From: Thermoleophilaceae bacterium
GTDB lineage: Bacteria; Actinomycetota; Thermoleophilia; Solirubrobacterales; Thermoleophilaceae
Assembly: GCA_013696425.1 (NCBI GenBank)
Contig: JACCYP010000056.1
Location: 1-5,427, forward strand
Direction: 5' to 3'
DNA length: 5,427 bases
In this document: in pieces, positions 1 through 5,427 of the stretch
How positions within the stretch are numbered: the stretch's first letter is position 1
How the letters are laid out: every line of letters begins with the position of its first letter
The notes under the pieces: model-generated
The model's input: the letters and a program-made list of their open reading frames with translations, nothing else
Database searches by the model: none
What the model was told of the DNA's origin: nothing
Translations under genes and position numbers: made by a program

Positions 1-38
1 GCCGTCGGACGGACACCCCCACCTCTGGCCGATCTCTG

Positions 39-54
39 TACCCCAAACGGGGTA
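39..54. repeat. Small perfect stem-loop downstream of the last paralogue
   Basis: TACCCC (39-44) and GGGGTA (49-54) form a perfect 6-bp stem around a 4-nt loop. It is the most distal of three inverted repeats in the gene-free left end (1-139), about 85 nt past the stop codon at 140-142. Neither side carries a T-run, so it is not a classical intrinsic terminator. It may stabilise the 3' end of the transcript, or belong to a neighbouring gene outside the window. Confidence 0.45.
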
Positions 55-61
55 AGCGACG

Positions 62-79
62 GCGTTCCGCGCGGAACGC
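62..79. repeat. 18-bp perfect palindrome
   Basis: GCGTTCCGC (62-70) is followed directly by its exact reverse complement GCGGAACGC (71-79). With no spacer, an RNA hairpin would have to open its central pairs, while as DNA this is a perfect dyad that a dimeric protein could bind. It shares positions 77-79 with the adjacent stem-loop at 77-110, so the two RNA structures partly compete. No T-run follows on either strand. Its role (3'-end stabiliser, terminator or protein site) cannot be settled from sequence alone. Confidence 0.5.
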
Positions 80-110
80 TTCGCCGCTCGACCGAGCCGG
101 CGGCGAAGCG
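77..110. repeat. Long nested stem-loop 30 nt past the last paralogue
   Basis: CGCTTCGCCG (77-86) is the exact reverse complement of CGGCGAAGCG (101-110). Inside lies a second stem, GCTCG (86-90) with CGAGC (93-97), so the two can stack into about 14 bp with a bulge at 98-101. It is the first strong structure met by a transcript leaving the gene that ends at 140. A Rho-independent terminator would normally show a U-run, and there is none; a U-less terminator or an RNA 3'-end protector are both plausible. Confidence 0.5.
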
Positions 111-139
111 TCCGGGATGTGCGTCAAACCCGCCCCGGG

Positions 140-1066
140 CTAGCGGAACAGGCTGCGCTTGGTCCGCAGCAGGTTGAAGATCGGCCGCGGGGTGCCGTCG
201 AAGCGGACGATGCCCGCGTCGAAGCGGTCATTCGCGTTGGTCTTGCGCCACTGGTAGAGGTAGACGCGCTTGATGCGCCTCTTGTCGATCCGCACGAGCT
301 TGTTGAGCAGGAAGGAGGTGGCGCGGGTGGCGCGCGCCTCGGAGGCCGGCAGGATCTGCCGCCCGTCGGCCGCCGTGAACGAGGTCAGGCCACCGGTCTC
401 GGTCAGCCAGATCTCGCCCTTCACGAGCTTCAGCAGCAGCTTCGTGCCCTTCGTGCGCGAGCGGTTCGTGTCGCTGTAGTTGTGCAGGCCCCACAGCGTG
501 GGCTCCTTGCCCTTCACGAACTTCTTGAACGTGGAGACGTACTTCTTCATGTTCTTGCCGTCGAGGAGGTCGAGGGCGACCACCTTGCACCGGCGGCAGC
601 TCTTGCGCATGGCGTTGTAGTACTCGGCCGCGCGCTTGGGCTTCTTGCCGGTCGGCTCGGTGTTGGAATTGGTCTCGTTCCAGGGCTGGTAGAGGCGGAT
701 GCCCGGGTACTTCTTGCGGAACGCCTTGAACGCCCGGGTGTAGGCCTTCACGCTCGGCAGCGTGCACGGCCGCGCGGGGCACTTGTCGCCACGGGCCTTC
801 CAGAAGGCGATCAGCGGCTCGGCGCCGGCCCGGCGGGCCGCCTGGATCCAGGTGTCGAGCCGCTCGGGCTCGGTGAAGATCGAGTTCCACGGGGTGAAGA
901 CGCGCGTGCGCTTCACGCCCAGGCTGCGGAAGTTCTGGTCCTGGAAGGTCTGCGGGTTCTGGTCGCCGATGCCGACGATCACCGCTTCGGAGCTCGCGGG
1001 CTTGGCCGCGGACACCGCCAGGGCGGTCACGAGGACCGCGAGAAAAGGAACGAAAAAGCGAGTCAT
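140..1066 (-). CDS. Secreted clan-A glycoside-hydrolase-like protein, paralogue C (last of three)
   Basis: This 308-aa protein is predicted to be an exported glycosidase-type TIM barrel of unknown substrate. The N-terminus has a basic start and a hydrophobic core (residues 4-20), with likely signal peptidase I cleavage near the SSEA at 25-28. All eight barrel strands can be assigned: VIVGIGDQN (29-37), RVFTPW, PLIAFW, LYQPWNE (125-131), VVALDLLD, LWGLHNY (191-197), IWLTETGG (219-226) and VYLYQW. E131 after strand 4 and E223 after strand 7 fit the acid/base and nucleophile of clan GH-A retaining enzymes (GH5/GH39-like). H195 and Y197 fit the usual strand-6 residues. Four cysteines form a CPARPC motif (96-101) and CRRC (157-160), both conserved in the two upstream paralogues. 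The ATG at 1066 is the only reasonable start. It lies 66 nt after the preceding paralogue and just past a strong hairpin whose 3' arm holds the weak purine-rich ribosome site. The fold is clear; family number and substrate are not. Confidence 0.85.
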   Translation of the reverse strand: MTRFFVPFLAVLVTALAVSAAKPASSEAVIVGIGDQNPQTFQDQNFRSLGVKRTRVFTPWNSIFTEPERLDTWIQAARRAGAEPLIAFWKARGDKCPARPCTLPSVKAYTRAFKAFRKKYPGIRLYQPWNETNSNTEPTGKKPKRAAEYYNAMRKSCRRCKVVALDLLDGKNMKKYVSTFKKFVKGKEPTLWGLHNYSDTNRSRTKGTKLLLKLVKGEIWLTETGGLTSFTAADGRQILPASEARATRATSFLLNKLVRIDKRRIKRVYLYQWRKTNANDRFDAGIVRFDGTPRPIFNLLRTKRSLFR

Positions 1067-1068
1067 AA

Positions 1069-1107
1069 GTCTTCCCCCTGCTGTCGCCGACAGTACAGGG
1101 GGAAGAC
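1069..1107 (-). promoter_or_regulatory. Near-perfect hairpin covering the ribosome binding site of paralogue C
   Basis: GTCTTCCCCCTG (1069-1080) pairs perfectly with CAGGGGGAAGAC (1096-1107). Directly inside it, CTGTCG (1081-1086) pairs with CGACAG (1088-1093). The result is an 18-bp stem interrupted only by a 2-nt bulge (1094-1095), with a very tight loop. It fills most of the 66-nt gap between paralogues B and C. Read on the minus strand, the 3' arm carries AGGGGGA about 7 nt before the ATG at 1066, so the only purine-rich ribosome site would be buried in the stem. No U-run follows; the transcript goes straight into TTATG. It could therefore limit translation of the last gene, attenuate transcription, or act as an RNA processing or stability site. 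The structure is seen directly; the function is inferred. Confidence 0.6.
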
Positions 1108-1132
1108 CCGATTCAGGAATTACTTACGCGGC

Positions 1133-2059
1133 CTACTTGAACTGCCGCTTGTTCTTCAGCAGCACGTCGTAGCTCTTGCGCGGCGAGCCGTCCAGGTTCA
1201 CCACGCCCGCATCGAAGCGGTCGTCCGGACGCGTGATGCGCCACTGGTAGACATAGATCCGCTGGATCCGGCTGCGGAACTTCTTGGCGATCTTGAACAT
1301 GTGCTCCATCGAGCGCGCAGCACGGTCCTCGTCCGGCGGGAGCGACACCTGGCCGCTGCCTGTGGTGAACGAGAAGATCCCGCCCGTCTCGGTGAGCCAC
1401 ACCTTGCCCTTGACCGCGCGCACGAACTTCTTCGTGTTCTTCGTCGAGAAGCGGTTGGTGTCGGTGTAGTTGTGGAAGCCCCAGAGCTTCGGCTTCTTCT
1501 TCGTCTTGATGAAGCGGTTCACGTCCTTGACGTAGCCGGTGAAGTTGCCGATGTCCTGGATGTCGGCTCCGACGACGGTGCAGCGCTTGCAGGCCTTCTT
1601 GATCACGTCGTAGTAGCCGGCGACCTTCTTCGCGCCGCGCTTGCCGGACGTCGGCTGGGTCTTCGAATTCGACTCGTTCCACGGCTGGTAGATCTTGACC
1701 TTCGGGTAGGCCTTGCGGAACGCCTTGAACGCCTTCGCATACTGCTTCGCGCTGGGCGCCGAGCACGGCCGGGCCGGGCATCGCATGGTGCGCTTCGGGT
1801 TGAATGCGACCATCACCTGCTTGCCCCTGGCGGCGGCCATCCACTGGTCCACAGCAGCCTTCTGGTCCTTGTCCTGCGCCGCGTTGTAGGGCGTGATCAG
1901 GCGGGTCTTGTTGACCCCAAGGTTCTTGAAGAGGGGATCGCTGAACGTCGAGGCGTTCTGATCGCCCAGGCCGACGATCGCGGCGCTGCTCGTGGCGGGG
2001 AGCACCATGAGGGCGCTCGCGAGCGCGAGTGTCAGCAAGGTCATGCGGCGGAAGGACAT
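1133..2059 (-). CDS. Secreted clan-A glycoside-hydrolase-like protein, paralogue B (middle)
   Basis: This is a 308-aa exported TIM-barrel protein, the same length as paralogue C. I chose the ATG at 2059 because AAGGAG lies 4 nt upstream and because MSFRRM followed by a hydrophobic run (residues 7-20) and PATSSAA makes a normal signal peptide. The open frame extends to 2149, but that would overlap the preceding gene and place 30 hydrophilic residues before the signal. Catalytic candidates are E129 in YQPWNE and E224 in WLTETGG, with H197 and Y199 in FHNY. CPARPC (94-99) and CKRC (157-160) repeat the family's four cysteines, and GDQN (32-35) ends strand 1. It is the most divergent copy: the strand-2 motif is TPYN instead of TPWN, the following TEP..RLD segment is replaced by a Lys/Asp/Gln-rich stretch, and HNYTDTNRFSTKNT replaces HNY.DTNRSRT.GT. 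It is very Lys-rich. The stop TAG is backed by an in-frame TAA three codons later. Confidence 0.85.
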   Translation of the reverse strand: MSFRRMTLLTLALASALMVLPATSSAAIVGLGDQNASTFSDPLFKNLGVNKTRLITPYNAAQDKDQKAAVDQWMAAARGKQVMVAFNPKRTMRCPARPCSAPSAKQYAKAFKAFRKAYPKVKIYQPWNESNSKTQPTSGKRGAKKVAGYYDVIKKACKRCTVVGADIQDIGNFTGYVKDVNRFIKTKKKPKLWGFHNYTDTNRFSTKNTKKFVRAVKGKVWLTETGGIFSFTTGSGQVSLPPDEDRAARSMEHMFKIAKKFRSRIQRIYVYQWRITRPDDRFDAGVVNLDGSPRKSYDVLLKNKRQFK

Positions 2060-2063
2060 TGTT

Positions 2064-2069
2064 CTCCTT
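2064..2069 (-). promoter_or_regulatory. Ribosome binding site that fixes the start of paralogue B
   Basis: AAGGAG on the minus strand, 4 nt before the ATG at 2059, is the best Shine-Dalgarno match in the window. It supports starting paralogue B at 2059 rather than at the in-frame upstream codon at 2149 or the internal Met at 2044. It sits in the 40-nt gap after the stop of paralogue A, with no strong stem-loop between the two genes. Confidence 0.7.
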
Positions 2070-2099
2070 GGTCTGGTTCGGTTGGTCAGGCTAGAGACT

Positions 2100-3134
2100 T
2101 CAGCCCTGGCATCCGCCGAGTGGTGAGGGGATGCACTTCTGGCGGCCATCTCCGGTGCTGCCGCCCTTCTTCTTGGTCTTCGACTTGGGCTTGCTCAACC
2201 CGCGCGGAGCCTTGATGCGCTCGACGCCGGGCTTGCCGTTCTTGAACGCCGTGAACGACGGCCGCGGAAGGCCGTCGAGGCCCACGATCCCGGCATCGAA
2301 GCGGTCACCTGCGAAGTTGATCTGAAACTGGTAGACGTAGATCCGCGTGATGCGGTCGCGGAACCGCTCGGCGATTGTGTACATCTGCTTCATCGACTTG
2401 GCCGCGCGCTGCTCGTCGTACTTGAAGACTTCGCGGCCGGCCTGGGATTCAAAGCGGACCAAGCCGCCGGTCTCGGTCAGCCAGATCTCGCCATTGGTCA
2501 CGTCGATCATGTTCTCGGTCCCGCTCGTGCGCGAGCGGTTCGTGTCGCCGTAGTTGTGAAGGCCCCAGAGCAGCGGCTCGGGGCCCTTCACGTTGCGCTT
2601 GAAGGCGCGGATGTACTTGACCATGTTCGAGATGTCGAGGATGTCCGCAGCCACCACGCGGCAGTTCTTGCAGTTGCGGCGCATCGCGCTGTAGTACTGC
2701 GCGGCGAGCTTGGGCCGGCGGCCGGTGGGCTGGGTGTTCGAGTTGACCTCGTTCCACGGCTGGTAGTTCCTCACCCACGGGTACTTCCTCTTGAATTTCT
2801 TGAAGGAGCGGATGAAGGTGCCGACGCTCGGCGCCTTGCACGGCTTCATCGGGCAGGCCGACTGGTCGCGGGCGCGCTCGAAGGCGACCAGCGGCACAAG
2901 GCCCTTGGCCCGAGCCGCCTGCATCCAGGCGTCGAGGCGCGCGGGCTCGGTCGTGATCGAGTTCCAGGGCGTGATCAGGCGGGTCTGCTTCACGCCCAGC
3001 GCCCCGAAGAACGGGTTCGAGAAGCTGTCCGGATTCTGGTCGCCGACGCCCACGAGGATCGCGCCGCTGGAGGCAGGCAGCGACACCCCCGTGAGGCAGG
3101 CGACTACGAGAGCAGCGAGAAGGGTTCGACGCAT
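2100..3134 (-). CDS. Secreted clan-A glycoside-hydrolase-like protein with Lys-rich tail, paralogue A (first)
   Basis: This 344-aa exported protein begins MRRTLLAALVVACLTG, with probable signal peptidase I cleavage near ASSGA (21-25). The TIM-barrel strands can be read in order: ILVGVGDQN (26-34), RLITPW, PLVAF, NYQPWNE (123-129), VVAADILD, LWGLHNY (189-195), IWLTETGG (217-224), IYVYQF. E129 and E221 are the expected acid/base and nucleophile pair, and H193/Y195 sit on strand 6. The family cysteines are C94, C99, C155 and C158. After the barrel ends near residue 300, this copy alone carries about 44 extra residues: a Lys/Arg/Pro/Gly-rich linker and a terminal KCIPSPLGGC (333-342) with two cysteines. 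It resembles paralogue C more than B. The ATG at 3134 has only a weak purine stretch (GCGAAAGAC) before it and lies 49 nt after the zinc-ribbon gene. I see no convincing -10/-35 pair or terminator in that gap. Substrate unknown. Confidence 0.85.
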   Translation of the reverse strand: MRRTLLAALVVACLTGVSLPASSGAILVGVGDQNPDSFSNPFFGALGVKQTRLITPWNSITTEPARLDAWMQAARAKGLVPLVAFERARDQSACPMKPCKAPSVGTFIRSFKKFKRKYPWVRNYQPWNEVNSNTQPTGRRPKLAAQYYSAMRRNCKNCRVVAADILDISNMVKYIRAFKRNVKGPEPLLWGLHNYGDTNRSRTSGTENMIDVTNGEIWLTETGGLVRFESQAGREVFKYDEQRAAKSMKQMYTIAERFRDRITRIYVYQFQINFAGDRFDAGIVGLDGLPRPSFTAFKNGKPGVERIKAPRGLSKPKSKTKKKGGSTGDGRQKCIPSPLGGCQG

Positions 3135-3183
3135 GTCTTTCGCACTAACAATTCGGCACGGAGTAGTTGCGCTTTAATCGCGG

Positions 3184-3426
3184 CTAGATCGCGCGCAGCA
3201 TGGATGCGTTGCAGTTGTTGCAGATGAGGTTGGAGGTATCCGACATCCGGGCGATCGTCGAATGCTGGCCGCAGTCGGGGCACTCGGACCGCAATTCCCA
3301 TCGACGCAGGCAATAAACGCAGCGGTACCGGCCGGGGAGATTGGTCGTCCGCAGCCACGGTTCCCCACACGAGGGACACTGCGGGCCTGGGTCGACTTTT
3401 TCCTGGATCTCCATCGGAAGCGTCAA
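3184..3426 (-). CDS. Small double zinc-ribbon protein (YfgJ/DUF1407-like)
   Basis: This small cytoplasmic protein (80 aa from TTG, 76 aa from ATG) has no signal peptide or membrane segment. Four CxxC pairs, C17/C20, C36/C39, C49/C52 and C69/C72, have almost equal spacing (15 residues between the first two pairs, 16 between the last two), as expected for two consecutive zinc ribbons each binding one Zn. The order CPSCG..., YRCVYC, W.L...CPDCG, L.CNNC resembles the YfgJ/zinc-ribbons family of unassigned function; this is recognition by eye. The TTG at 3426 overlaps the rsmB stop in the sequence TTGA. An alternative ATG at 3414 starts 8 nt after that stop. Neither has a clear Shine-Dalgarno sequence, so translation probably depends on ribosomes finishing rsmB. 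Its position suggests an RNA- or ribosome-related role, but nothing in the sequence proves that. Confidence 0.75.
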   Translation of the reverse strand: MTLPMEIQEKVDPGPQCPSCGEPWLRTTNLPGRYRCVYCLRRWELRSECPDCGQHSTIARMSDTSNLICNNCNASMLRAI

Positions 3427-4706
3427 TTGTTACGCAGGCAGGCGACGTAGAAGCCATCGGTGCCGTCGCGTGACGGGAATGTGGCCCTCTCCGCCTCGAG
3501 CGCCCACGCCAGATCGCGCCCGAGCAGGCCCTGGATCACCTCCTCGTTCTCGCGCGGGGAGATCGTGCAGGTCGAGTACACGAGCAGCCCTCCGACCCTC
3601 GTCAGCGCGGCCGCGCGCGCCAGCATCGCCGCCTGGATCCCGGCGAGCTCCCCCACCGCCGCAGGATCGCGGCGCCAGCGGGCATCGGGGCGTGCCTGCA
3701 GGGTGCCCAGCGCCGAGCAGGGCGGGTCGAGCAGCACGCGGTCGAAGGGCTCGGGGTCCTCGAAGGTTCTGGCGTCGGCCTCGATCACGTGCACGGCGCC
3801 CGCGCCGAGGCGCCTACGGTTCTGGTCGAGCTCGCGCGCACGGGCGGGACTGCGCTCGACCGCGGTCACGCTCCCCTCCCCCTCCATCAGCGCGGCCAGG
3901 TGGGTCGCCTTGCCGCCGGGGGCGGCGCAGAGGTCGAGTACGCGCTCGCCGGGCTGCGGGTCCACCGCGCGGGCCACTCCCATCGAGCCGCGCGACTGAG
4001 GCGTGAGCGCGCCGCCGGCGAACAGCTGCGAGCCGTGGGCATCCCAGGGCATGCCGAGCACGAGCGCCTCCGCCAGGCCGGGGACCGGCTTAGGGTCGAC
4101 GCCCTCCTCGGCCAGCTGCGCCGCCACCGCGGCCGGATCCGCCTTCAGCGTGTTCACCCGCAGCGCGCTCTCGGCCGGCTCGTTGTCGGCACGCATGAGC
4201 GCGAGCGCCTCCTCGCGGCCGAACTGGTCCCACCACATCCGCGCGATCCAGTCGGGGTGGGAGTGGGCCACCGCCGCGGCTTCGGGCGTGTCCTGCGGCA
4301 GCGCGGCCGCGATCCCCGGACCCTCCCGGGCGGCCCGGCGCATGACGGCGTTCACGAACCCGGAGGCCTTGCGTGGCACGGACTCCACGGTCTGATCCAC
4401 GGCCGCGCGCACCGGCACGCCGTCCATGTGGATCAGCTGCACGGCGCCGACGCGCAGCGCGTCGAGCACCTCGGAGTCGACCTCGCCGAGCGGGCGAGAG
4501 GACACGCGCTCGAGCACGGCATCGAGCGTGCGTCGGCGCTGGATCGCTCCGTAGGCGAGCGCCTGCGCGAAGGAGCGCTCGCGCGGATCGAGCGCGTCGC
4601 GGTCTGCCTCGGCGCGGAAGGCGCGGTCGGCGTAGGCGTCGTCCTCGGTCACGCGGCGCACCGTTGCGAGCGCCACGCGCCGCGCGGGCGTGAGCCTGCT
4701 CGTCAC
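3423..4706 (-). CDS. rsmB: 16S rRNA (cytosine-967-C5)-methyltransferase RsmB
   Basis: RsmB transfers a methyl group from S-adenosylmethionine to C5 of C967 in 16S rRNA (E. coli numbering), in the cytoplasm. At 427 aa it has the usual full length. Residues 5-140 form the NusB-like RNA-binding domain (PARRVAL..., then RS.AQALAYGAIQRRRTLD and FVNAVMRR). The Rossmann methyltransferase domain follows. Motif I is LDLCAAPGGKATHLA (257-271). Motif IV is LLDPPCSALGTL (325-336), with C330 as the release cysteine. Motif VI is VYSTCTISPRENEEV (376-390), with C380 as the nucleophile that attacks the base. The C-terminus DGFYVACLRN is the typical family ending. Motif IV reads DPPCSALGTLQARPD where many homologues have DAPCS.[LT]G..RR.PD, which I take as a lineage variant. 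Translation starts at a GTG (4706-4704) overlapping the fmt stop as GTGA, with no separate ribosome site, indicating translational coupling. Confidence 0.95.
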   Translation of the reverse strand: MTSRLTPARRVALATVRRVTEDDAYADRAFRAEADRDALDPRERSFAQALAYGAIQRRRTLDAVLERVSSRPLGEVDSEVLDALRVGAVQLIHMDGVPVRAAVDQTVESVPRKASGFVNAVMRRAAREGPGIAAALPQDTPEAAAVAHSHPDWIARMWWDQFGREEALALMRADNEPAESALRVNTLKADPAAVAAQLAEEGVDPKPVPGLAEALVLGMPWDAHGSQLFAGGALTPQSRGSMGVARAVDPQPGERVLDLCAAPGGKATHLAALMEGEGSVTAVERSPARARELDQNRRRLGAGAVHVIEADARTFEDPEPFDRVLLDPPCSALGTLQARPDARWRRDPAAVGELAGIQAAMLARAAALTRVGGLLVYSTCTISPRENEEVIQGLLGRDLAWALEAERATFPSRDGTDGFYVACLRNN

Positions 4707-5427
4707 GGCTGGAGCGACTCCTTGTGCCCGCGGGCCCAGTCGGCCGCTTCCATCTCGCGCCCTCCGGGTGGCTTCACGCGCAGCAGCTCGAGGGCGCCGC
4801 CGGCGCAGCCGAAGAGCAGCCGCCCATCCTCGCTTGCGAGCGCGCCGGGCGCGGGCCCGCGGGGCGCGGGAGTGGCCGCGGCAACTCCGAGGCGCTCCTC
4901 GCCCTCGAGCGGGATCCAGGTGCCGATATGGGGGTTCAGGGCGCCCACGCGGCGGGCGAGCGCCTCCGCGTCCATCGCGGGGTCGAGGCGGCGGTCCTCA
5001 GCCCCGATCTTCGGGGCCTCGGTGACCCCGTCACCAGGCTGGTCGTGCGGCGGCGGCGACTCGTCGAGTGCCCGCACCAGCAGCTCGCCCCCCACCGCGG
5101 CCAGCCGCGGGGCGAGGCTGCCGTAGTCGTCGTCGGGCCGGATCCGCTCGCGCTCCTGGAGGAAAACCGGCCCCGCGTCCATCTCCGCGATCGGCTTCAT
5201 GATCGATACCCCGGTCTCGGCGTCGCCGGCCTCGATCGCCCGCTCGACCGGGGCCGCGCCGCGCCAGCGCGGCAGCAGCGAGGGGTGCACATTCAGCATC
5301 GGGTGGGCGGAGAGCAGCGGCTCCTCGATCAGCGCGCCGAACGCGCAGATGAGTACCGCGTCGGGGCGCTCCGCAGCGATCCGCTCCCGCGCCGTGTGGT
5401 CGTTCACCGATTCCGGCTGGTCGAGCG
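4703..5427 (-). CDS. fmt: Methionyl-tRNA formyltransferase, 5' end beyond the window
   Basis: Fmt formylates Met-tRNAfMet using 10-formyltetrahydrofolate, producing the initiator tRNA for bacterial translation. The right window edge cuts the gene: 240 codons are visible and roughly the first 70-80 residues are missing. The open frame runs to the edge through LDQPES, which matches the family's Q-P-E-S region, so the GTG at 5407 is internal and not a start. LNVHPSLLPRWRGAAP (about 5296-5249) contains the catalytic Asn and His and the SLLPRWRG loop typical of Fmt. GDAETGVSIM and MDAGPVF follow, with the catalytic Asp at 5179-5177. The C-terminal tRNA-binding domain starts around APKIGAEDRRLD and includes ALNPHIGTW and the late GGREMEAADWARGH element. 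The stop overlaps the rsmB GTG by 4 nt. In many bacteria def lies just upstream of fmt; that part is not visible here. Confidence 0.95.
   Translation of the reverse strand, partial: LDQPESVNDHTARERIAAERPDAVLICAFGALIEEPLLSAHPMLNVHPSLLPRWRGAAPVERAIEAGDAETGVSIMKPIAEMDAGPVFLQERERIRPDDDYGSLAPRLAAVGGELLVRALDESPPPHDQPGDGVTEAPKIGAEDRRLDPAMDAEALARRVGALNPHIGTWIPLEGEERLGVAAATPAPRGPAPGALASEDGRLLFGCAGGALELLRVKPPGGREMEAADWARGHKESLQP

Noticed and set aside
129..139. CCCG/CGGG mini-hairpin followed by TTT on the minus strand right after the last stop codon, as a terminator.
   Set aside because: A 4-bp stem with a 3-nt loop and only three T residues is too weak to call.
2068..2087. Direct repeat TTGGTC twice, 14 nt apart, before paralogue B.
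   Set aside because: Two 6-mers in a short G/T-rich stretch are expected by chance, and one overlaps the ribosome binding site.
2060..2149. N-terminal extension of paralogue B to the in-frame start at 2149.
   Set aside because: It would add 30 hydrophilic residues before the signal peptide and overlap the end of paralogue A, whereas the ATG at 2059 has an AAGGAG site directly upstream.
119..2215. Very long open frame on the plus strand (698 codons) across paralogues C and B.
   Set aside because: It is exactly antisense to two genes that lie in the same frame and have signal peptides and catalytic motifs. In GC-rich DNA the antisense frame rarely meets stops. Its product is low-complexity Arg/Leu/Val/Ala/Asp text with no recognisable domain.
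3096..3105. Lipobox-like VVAC at residues 10-13 of paralogue A, suggesting a lipoprotein.
   Set aside because: The segment before the Cys is too short for a usual lipoprotein signal, hydrophobic sequence continues past it to an ASSGA cleavage site, and paralogues B and C have no Cys there.
3135..3183. Promoter for the enzyme genes in the AT-richer gap after the zinc-ribbon gene.
   Set aside because: There are a few AT-rich hexamers such as TTAAAG and TTGTTA, but no pair at sensible spacing resembles a -35/-10.
3789..5126. Open frame of 445 codons on the plus strand opposite rsmB and fmt.
   Set aside because: It is antisense to two unmistakable housekeeping genes; its composition is rich in Arg, Gly, Ala and His with no motif, typical of a GC-driven shadow.
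1..5427. CRISPR array, insertion sequence, phage or toxin-antitoxin module.
   Set aside because: There are no regularly spaced repeats, no terminal inverted repeats flanking a transposase, no integrase or tRNA attachment site, and no small gene pair of toxin-antitoxin type.

Overview
The window is GC-rich with strong G/C third-position bias, and every gene I can support lies on the minus strand. The fmt–rsmB pair, the RsmB motif IV variant (DPPCSALGTL) and the style of the secreted enzymes suggest a high-GC actinomycetote. Thermoleophilia/Solirubrobacterales is my best guess; it rests on recognition, not on a search.

In transcription order, from right to left: (1) the 3' three-quarters of fmt (methionyl-tRNA formyltransferase), cut by the right window edge; (2) rsmB (16S rRNA m5C967 methyltransferase), which starts at a GTG overlapping the fmt stop by 4 nt; (3) a small protein of 76-80 aa with four CxxC pairs (double zinc ribbon, YfgJ-like), whose possible TTG start overlaps the rsmB stop by 4 nt; (4) after 49 nt, three tandem paralogues of about 308, 308 and 344 aa, separated by 40 and 66 nt. 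Each paralogue is a secreted eight-stranded (beta/alpha)8 clan-A glycoside-hydrolase-like protein with a WNE acid/base motif and a WLTETGG nucleophile motif. The first 139 bases at the left edge contain no gene but hold three inverted repeats downstream of the last paralogue.

Fmt and RsmB belong to translation: initiator tRNA formylation and small-subunit rRNA modification. The three secreted proteins have no obvious link to that and probably represent a lineage-specific family expansion beside a conserved cluster. All gaps are short and no convincing terminator separates the two halves, so read-through from fmt–rsmB into the enzyme genes is possible.

The most unusual points are the four conserved cysteines and GDQN signature shared by the three paralogues, a near-perfect 39-nt hairpin whose 3' arm contains the putative ribosome binding site of the last paralogue, and a Lys-rich Cys-containing tail found only on the first paralogue. 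I see no CRISPR array, insertion sequence, tRNA or rRNA gene, and no defence or mobile system.
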